19,354 nucleotides of DNA from Gammaproteobacteria bacterium UBA2168 (lineage in GTDB: Bacteria > Pseudomonadota > Gammaproteobacteria > Pseudomonadales > Azotimanducaceae), in assembly GCA_002327525.1 (NCBI GenBank), contig DCWG01000078.1, positions 1 to 19,354 of the forward strand. Reading direction: 5' to 3'. Under the pieces are notes generated by a model, which searched no databases, was not told the origin of the DNA, and was given only the letters and a program-made list of their open reading frames with translations. Shown here one piece after another: positions 14,425 to 19,354 of the stretch. Position numbers and translations under genes: made by a program. Position 1 is the stretch's first letter. Every line of letters starts with the position of its first letter.

Positions 14425-17400
14425 TTAGAATACGACCGTGTCCATCTTCTTCACCGTGACGTGTGTGTCGCGGTTCGGAGCGATGGGACCCCAGTAGTTG
14501 AAGTGATAGCTGAACTGCCCGTACCCACCCGCCAGGTAGTTGGGTTTCAGGTGGATACGGGTCACGCTGTTGTGACCGCCCGCCCGTTTGTTCCCGCGGA
14601 TCTGGGACTTCGGTATCCCTGTGGTGCGCTCGGGAACGTGGTAGACGATGCACACCCCGCGCGGGATCCGCGCGCTGACGACCGCCCGGGTGCAGTACAC
14701 GCCGTGGTCGTTGTACACCTCGACCCAATCGTTGTCCTTGATGCCGAGCTGTTCGGCGTCCACCTCGCTCAACCAGCACGGCTCGCAGCCGCGCGACAGC
14801 GTGAGCATCCGCAGGTTCTCCATGTAGGTGGAGTGGATGTGCCACTTACCGTGCGGGGTGAGGTAGTTGAGCACCAGCGCGTCACCGTCCTTCAGCGTCT
14901 GCTTCAGGTCGCCGTACAACTCGGGCTTTGGTGCCGGTTTGTACGTGGGCAGGTGCTCGCCGTACGCTAGGTACAGGTCGTGGTCGAGGTAGAAGTGCTG
15001 ACGCCCAGTCAGTGTGCGCCACGGCACCAGCTTTTCAGTGTTGTACGTGTACGGCGCATAGGCGCGGCCTTCGGTCATCAGCCCAGACCACAGCGGCGAA
15101 CTGTTGTAGCGTCGCGGCTGGGCTTGGAGCTCCGCGTACGTCATGCGCACGTTGCGATTGCCTTCGCCGAGGTCGACGAGATCGAGCCCGGTCTTCCTCT
15201 CCATGTTCTCGTAGGCCCTGACGGTAAGCTCACCGTTGGAGAGCGACGACAAGTGGAGCAGCACGTTGGCGGCAGACGTGTCCTCTTCGATGCTGGGATA
15301 CGTCTTGCCTTCGTACTCGCGTACCGGAAAGTGGTTCGACTCGAGCATCAGGTCGTACTGGTCCGCGCACTCGTAGTGGTTGCCGTGCGCGCCCAGACCC
15401 TCATCGCGGATGTTGTCACCGAGAGTGATGAACTTCTCGTAGATTTGCGTGTAGTCGCGATCGACCACCGCCAGCTTGTGCATGCTCTGACCGGGCACCG
15501 GCTCGCATTCGCCGTGGTACCAATCGCTGATACGCGGTTGTGTGATCTCATCAGAGGTGTCGTGGGCCAACGGGAGTGCTACGACGTCCTTGCGCGGCTC
15601 GGCAAAATGCGTTTTCGCCAACTCGCTGGTCGATTTAGCGATGTTCTTGAAGATTTCCCAGTCGGTCTTCGACTCCCAGACGGGCGCGACCGCTTCCGAG
15701 AGCGGGTGTATGAACGAGTGGAGGTCCGTGCTGTTAAGGTCCGCCTTTTCGTACCAGGACGCGGCCGGCAGCACGATGTCGGAGTACAGGGCCGACGAAT
15801 CCATGCGGAAGTTGAGATCCACGACCAGGTCCATCTTGCCGGTGGGCGCGATGTCTTGCCATTTCACCTCGGAAGTTACGTCCCCACTGTCCTCGGCAAT
15901 GAGGTTGTTGTGCGTGCCGAGATAGTGTTTGAGCGCGTATTCGTGGCCCTTCATGCTGCCGACGATGGCGTTGCCTCGCCAGATGTACCACACGCGGGGG
16001 TGATTCTCCGGCGCCTCGGGATCGGAGACCGAATACTCGACGTCGCGGGACTTGAGTTTCTCGACCACCGCCTGGGTGATTTCCTCGCCGCTGCTGGCAC
16101 CTTCCGCGACGACCTGGTCGCACAGATCGAGCGTGTTCTGTTTGAACTGCGGGTAGAAGGGCATCCAGCCGTTGCGCACTGCCTTGAAGATCGTGTCGGC
16201 GGTGTGCTGCGAGGTCAGTTGGTTGTCGGGCACGGTGTTGTAGCGCGAGTACTGACCGTCGTAGCGGTATTGGCAGGTGTTGATATAGTGCCACAGGGGC
16301 GCCTGTTGCAGCCGCGAGGGCTTCTGCCAGTCCTTGGCGAACGCGAGGGCGCTCCAGGAGTCCATTGGCGCGAGCTTCTCCTGGCCCACGTAATGGTTGA
16401 GCCCGCCGCCGTTGCGGCCCACGCAACCGCTCAGCATGAGGGCCATGGCCCCGGCGCGGTACATGAGGTTGGCGTGGTACCAGTGGTTGATGCCTGCGCC
16501 GATGATGATCATGCACTTGCCGTTGGTGGCGTTTGCGGTGTTGGCCCACTCACGTGCGAACTGCAGTACCGTGTCCGCATCAACGCCGGTGAACACCTCC
16601 TGCCATGCCGGGGTGTACGCGGCATTCTTGTCGGTGTAGTCAGCGGGATACTCGCCCTCCAGTCCGCGGCCGACGCCGTACTGGCCCATGATCAGGTCGT
16701 AGACGGTTGTGACCAGTGCTGTGCCGGAACGCGTCTGCACTCGCCGTGCCGGCACCCCTCGGAGCGCCTTGTTGTCGAGACCCCATTCGACGAATTCGGT
16801 CTGCACCACCTCATCGTGCTGGTCGAGGAAGGTGAGAGCCGGGTCGTAGGGTGCATCGTTCAGAGAATTCTCGAACTTCATGTTCCAGTTGCCCTGCTGC
16901 TCGTCCCAGCGGTGGCCCATGGCGCCCTTGGGCACGACGAACGCGCCCGTGCGCTCGTCGACGTTCACGAATTTCCAGTCACCGTTCGGCAGATCCTCGT
17001 TGCCGGGCAGCTCGTTAGCGCGAAGTAACCGTCCAGGACAGTAGTGATCGCCCTCGGCGTCCAGGCAGACCAGCATCGGGCTGTCGGTGTACTGCTTGGT
17101 ATAGTCGATGAAGTAGGGGGTCTGCTGCCCGTGATGGAATTCCTTGAGGATTACGTGGGAGACCGCCATCCAGAAGGCACCGTCGCTGCCGGCATGCAGG
17201 GGCACCCACTGGTCCGCGTACTTGCAGACCTGGGAGAAGTCGGGCGAGAACACCACTGCCTTGGTGCCATTGTGTCGCGACTCGGCGAAGAAGTGGCAAT
17301 CGGGCGTGCGTGTCATGTTCAGGCACGCGCCCATGTCCGCGATCATCTTGGCGTTGTACCAGTCGGCGCCCTCGCAGACGTCGGTTTGCTCGCCCCAGAT

Positions 17401-18039
17401 CTCGGGGAACGCGGTCGGCAGGTCGCAGTACCAGTCGTAGAAGCTCAGGTTCACGCCACCGAACAGCTGCAGGAAACGACCGCCTGCGGCGTAGCTGAGC
17501 ATCGACATGGCCGGGATCGGCGAGAAGCCTACCACCCGGTCCGGGCCGTGCTGCTTGGCGGTGTGGATGTTGGCCGCTGCCATGATCTCCAGCACCTCGT
17601 CCCAACTCGCGCGGCGGAAGCCGCCCTTGCCCCGCGATTGCTGGTAGGCGGTGCGCTTGGCGGGATCAGCTTGCAGGGCCTCCCAGGCAGCCAGCGGGTC
17701 GCCTGTTTTTGCCTTTTCTGCACGGTAGGCATCGATCAGCGCGCCGCGGATCAGCGGGTACTTGATCCTGATGGGGCTGTACAGATACCAGGAGAAGGAG
17801 ATACCGCGTTGACAACCGCGGGGCTCGTACGGCGGTAGCTGATCCTCCAGCAGCGGATAGTCGAGCTGCTGCGTTTCCCACACCACCACGCCGTCCTTTA
17901 CGTGGATCTGCCAGGAACAACCGCCGGTGCAGTTTACGCCGTGGGTACTGCGCACGACCCGGTCGTGCTGAAAGCGGTTCCTGTAGAACTCCTCCCACTG
18001 ACGCGTCTGCGGTGCAACAATATCTTTGATCCAACTCAT
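14425..18039 (-). CDS. narG: Respiratory nitrate reductase alpha subunit (Mo-bisMGD)
   Basis: This 1204-residue catalytic subunit reduces nitrate to nitrite at a molybdenum bis-MGD site. The N-terminal FS0 cluster ligands are H33, C37, C41 (HGVNCTGGC) and C76 (EPRGC), with the same 4/4/35 spacing as E. coli H49/C53/C57/C92. The Mo ligand is D202 in [11 protein letters not shown], followed by the family signature [17 protein letters not shown]. There is no twin-arginine signal, so NarG should face the cytoplasm, unlike archaeal-type periplasmic NarG. Length is slightly under E. coli's 1247. The start ATG 18039 has a modest AGAGGG ahead. It follows the diheme cytochrome by 25 bases, within one operon. 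Confidence 0.97.
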   Translation of the reverse strand: MSWIKDIVAPQTRQWEEFYRNRFQHDRVVRSTHGVNCTGGCSWQIHVKDGVVVWETQQLDYPLLEDQLPPYEPRGCQRGISFSWYLYSPIRIKYPLIRGALIDAYRAEKAKTGDPLAAWEALQADPAKRTAYQQSRGKGGFRRASWDEVLEIMAAANIHTAKQHGPDRVVGFSPIPAMSMLSYAAGGRFLQLFGGVNLSFYDWYCDLPTAFPEIWGEQTDVCEGADWYNAKMIADMGACLNMTRTPDCHFFAESRHNGTKAVVFSPDFSQVCKYADQWVPLHAGSDGAFWMAVSHVILKEFHHGQQTPYFIDYTKQYTDSPMLVCLDAEGDHYCPGRLLRANELPGNEDLPNGDWKFVNVDERTGAFVVPKGAMGHRWDEQQGNWNMKFENSLNDAPYDPALTFLDQHDEVVQTEFVEWGLDNKALRGVPARRVQTRSGTALVTTVYDLIMGQYGVGRGLEGEYPADYTDKNAAYTPAWQEVFTGVDADTVLQFAREWANTANATNGKCMIIIGAGINHWYHANLMYRAGAMALMLSGCVGRNGGGLNHYVGQEKLAPMDSWSALAFAKDWQKPSRLQQAPLWHYINTCQYRYDGQYSRYNTVPDNQLTSQHTADTIFKAVRNGWMPFYPQFKQNTLDLCDQVVAEGASSGEEITQAVVEKLKSRDVEYSVSDPEAPENHPRVWYIWRGNAIVGSMKGHEYALKHYLGTHNNLIAEDSGDVTSEVKWQDIAPTGKMDLVVDLNFRMDSSALYSDIVLPAASWYEKADLNSTDLHSFIHPLSEAVAPVWESKTDWEIFKNIAKSTSELAKTHFAEPRKDVVALPLAHDTSDEITQPRISDWYHGECEPVPGQSMHKLAVVDRDYTQIYEKFITLGDNIRDEGLGAHGNHYECADQYDLMLESNHFPVREYEGKTYPSIEEDTSAANVLLHLSSLSNGELTVRAYENMERKTGLDLVDLGEGNRNVRMTYAELQAQPRRYNSSPLWSGLMTEGRAYAPYTYNTEKLVPWRTLTGRQHFYLDHDLYLAYGEHLPTYKPAPKPELYGDLKQTLKDGDALVLNYLTPHGKWHIHSTYMENLRMLTLSRGCEPCWLSEVDAEQLGIKDNDWVEVYNDHGVYCTRAVVSARIPRGVCIVYHVPERTTGIPKSQIRGNKRAGGHNSVTRIHLKPNYLAGGYGQFSYHFNYWGPIAPNRDTHVTVKKMDTVVF

Positions 18040-18064
18040 CTGCGTTACCCTCTATGGAAGCTCG

Positions 18065-18985
18065 TCACTGGGACTTGGTTTGTCGGTCGTAGATCGACTG
18101 GTTGACTGACTCCTTCTTGCGCCCGCGCCAAGCCATCCCGCAGAGGCCAAAGACGATTGCGCTGCCCACCACGCCGCTGGACAGCAGGCCGATTCCGTAA
18201 TCCCTGGGTTGCTGGTACGCGTGCTCGGCATCGGCACGCTGCAGGAAGGCGACCAAGGCGTTGATCTCGGTCTCGGTCAGCGGCTGGTCCTCGTATGCCG
18301 CCTGCATGACCGGGAAGGGCGCCTGCCCGATCATCACCTTCACGCCCGCATGTCCCATTCTGGAGAACACGGTGGTGAGTTCGCGGGCCAGGATGCCACC
18401 GCCCATCACGGCATCGTTCTTGACGTCGTGGCATGCGTTGCAGGTCGGCCCCCCCTCCTCGAAACGCACGGTACCCTCGAACAGGTCGCTACCCAGCTCG
18501 ACCATCGCTTCGGACGCTTCGGACGCTTCGGACGCTTCGGACGCTTCGGACGCCTCGGACGCTTCGGACGCCTCGGCCGGCTCGGGTGGCGCTTGCGGCG
18601 TTGCCGCCGTGGCTTGTGCTGCGCCTGCGTCACCGCTGCCCGCGATATAGGCGAGCACCGATTCGATTTCTGCTCGCGACAACATCGCGTCGGGCATAAT
18701 CATGCCGTTGTACTCCTCGAACACGGCCACCGCGTCGGCGTCGCCCGCCTGGATGAGGGTTTGCGAGGATGCAATGAAACTAACCAGCCATTCGTGCGAC
18801 CGACGCTCCCCGATACCGGCGAGGTCTGGACCGATCAGGCGGCCACCGCCGATCGTATGGCAGGCGGCGCAGATCTTGTAGTCATCGGCACCGGGTTGGG
18901 CGAGCGGACTAGCCGCTACGAAAAGCAGAATGAGGACGAGGATCGTGTGACCCGCAGGATTAGCGGGATCCTTGGGAGCTGCCAT
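18065..18985 (-). CDS. narC: Membrane-anchored diheme cytochrome c, NarC-like
   Basis: This 306-residue exported cytochrome is the first gene of the nar operon. A hydrophobic signal/anchor segment lies at about 12-30 (TILVLILLFVAASPLA). Heme motifs are CAACH (39-43) and CNACH (182-186); MIMPDAMLS near 95-103 offers a Met ligand for the first. Residues 137-160 are eight Ala/Ser-Glu-Ala triplets in the linker between the heme domains. A C-terminal membrane helix (about 262-283) ends in a positive WRGRKKE stop. Thermus nar operons have a diheme NarC in this place, and I use the symbol by analogy of position and architecture. The likely role is periplasmic electron transfer to or from the nitrate reductase. 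ATG 18985 follows AAGGAG by about 15 bases. Confidence 0.82.
   Translation of the reverse strand: MAAPKDPANPAGHTILVLILLFVAASPLAQPGADDYKICAACHTIGGGRLIGPDLAGIGERRSHEWLVSFIASSQTLIQAGDADAVAVFEEYNGMIMPDAMLSRAEIESVLAYIAGSGDAGAAQATAATPQAPPEPAEASEASEASEASEASEASEASEAMVELGSDLFEGTVRFEEGGPTCNACHDVKNDAVMGGGILARELTTVFSRMGHAGVKVMIGQAPFPVMQAAYEDQPLTETEINALVAFLQRADAEHAYQQPRDYGIGLLSSGVVGSAIVFGLCGMAWRGRKKESVNQSIYDRQTKSQ
18507..18578. repeat. 9-bp tandem repeat, eight units, inside narC-like gene
   Basis: GCTTCGGAC is repeated perfectly five times (18507-18551), then GCCTCGGAC, GCTTCGGAC and GCCTCGGCC. On the coding strand each unit encodes Ser-Glu-Ala (the first coding unit Ala-Glu-Ala). The unit length is a multiple of three, so unit gain or loss would lengthen or shorten the interdomain linker without a frameshift. 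Confidence 0.95.
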
Positions 18986-19005
18986 CGGGATTCATCACTC
19001 CTTCT

Positions 19006-19031
19006 TACGCTTACGCCCCTACGCTTACGCC
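19006..19031. repeat. Two 12-bp direct repeats before the nar operon
   Basis: TACGCTTACGCC occurs at 19006-19017 and again at 19020-19031, 14 bases apart start to start, ending 21 bases upstream of the narC-like ATG. It could be a regulator half-site pair or a slippage product. No consensus is recognised. Confidence 0.6.
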
Positions 19032-19221
19032 GACGCCCGCTTACTGCGGAACTAACAAGCAGGCTGCAGGGGCATTGTGCAAAAGTAAATCAGAGTGTCC
19101 ATTGCCACGCCATACGTAAAAGCCGACGAATATTGGCACCCCCGTCGTGCCGGCCGGTGCCATGACTGGCAACACGCACGGTCGGCTAAGTAGATTCCGA
19201 AGTCCGCGCGGGCTGCACTTA

Positions 19222-19256
19222 CGAAAATAAAAGCGCTCGAGCACCGCCCGAGCGCT
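19222..19256 (-). terminator. Rho-independent terminator, minus strand
   Basis: Read on the minus strand, AGCGCTCG, a 9-base loop and CGAGCGCT form a perfect 8-bp GC-rich stem. It is followed by the U-rich tract TTTATTTT. It should end a transcript entering from beyond the right edge, separating that gene from the nar operon promoter. Confidence 0.7.
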
Positions 19257-19354
19257 CCCAGATGCAGGCCAATAGGCACGCTCCAAACCCCTATAGTTCC
19301 CGCGTATCCTGATTCGCACGCTTCGTGCCGCCTGAACAAAACTGGTATCGGAAT

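Larger units (their letters stand above)
18986..19354. other. Upstream region of the nar operon, no gene seen
   Basis: This 369-base stretch holds two 12-bp direct repeats just before the cytochrome gene and an intrinsic terminator near 19222-19256. Overlapping minus-strand open frames exist at 19041-19339, but they lack recognised motifs and ribosome sites. I looked for an FNR-type TTGAT-N4-ATCAA box and did not find one. No tRNA was recognised. Confidence 0.5.

Noticed and set aside
14980..17028. 682-residue plus-strand open frame
   Set aside because: It is antisense to narG, has no recognisable motif or ribosome site, and is of the type produced opposite GC-rich genes with biased codon use.
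18507..18578. CRISPR-like array
   Set aside because: The units are 9 bp with no spacers and lie in frame inside a cytochrome gene.
18209..19165. 318-residue plus-strand open frame with a Gly-Arg-Phe repeat
   Set aside because: The repeat is the complement of the Ser-Glu-Ala repeat in the cytochrome gene; there is no start signal or family match.

Overview
This window reads as a GC-rich, gene-dense bacterial segment, most likely from a proteobacterium. The grounds are Shine-Dalgarno-led operons with short or overlapping gene junctions, E. coli-like spacing of the NarG/NarH/NarI cofactor ligands, and steroid/terpenoid-type catabolic flavoenzymes. I cannot name a genus from sequence alone.

Region A (1-7041, plus strand) is a compact operon. 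It holds an FadH/BaiCD-like Fe-S flavoprotein reductase, a 3-ketosteroid dehydrogenase-like flavoprotein, a PAPS-type sulfotransferase, an alkylsulfatase-like metallo-beta-lactamase-fold (MBL) protein with altered metal ligands, and a short-chain dehydrogenase (SDR). Together they look like a redox and sulfate-ester module acting on a polycyclic or isoprenoid alcohol/ketone. The substrate is inference.

Region B (7042-7517) holds no intact gene. It contains a scar: the first helix region of a TetR-type regulator joined directly to the C-terminal third of a cytochrome P450, which is itself frameshifted and lacks its heme cysteine.

Region C (7518-10663, minus strand) is a second catabolic operon convergent with region A. 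It encodes an unrecognised 111-residue protein, a translationally coupled MFS transporter and a second FAD-dependent steroid-dehydrogenase/fumarate-reductase-type oxidoreductase.

Region D (10664-11402) is a graveyard between the catabolic genes and the nar operon. It has a small palindrome, a glycosyltransferase-like C-terminal scrap with a strong inverted repeat, and the 3' part of an SDR gene whose catalytic Tyr codon reads His.

Region E (11403-18985, minus strand) is a complete membrane nitrate reductase operon. Its order is diheme cytochrome c (NarC-like), narG, narH, narJ, narI, the order known from Thermus. The cytochrome carries a Ser-Glu-Ala tandem repeat, encoded by a 9-bp DNA repeat, between its two heme domains. 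Upstream of it (18986-19354) lie two 12-bp direct repeats and a minus-strand intrinsic terminator, probably ending a gene beyond the right edge. No narK, nitrate sensor or mobile-element gene is visible.
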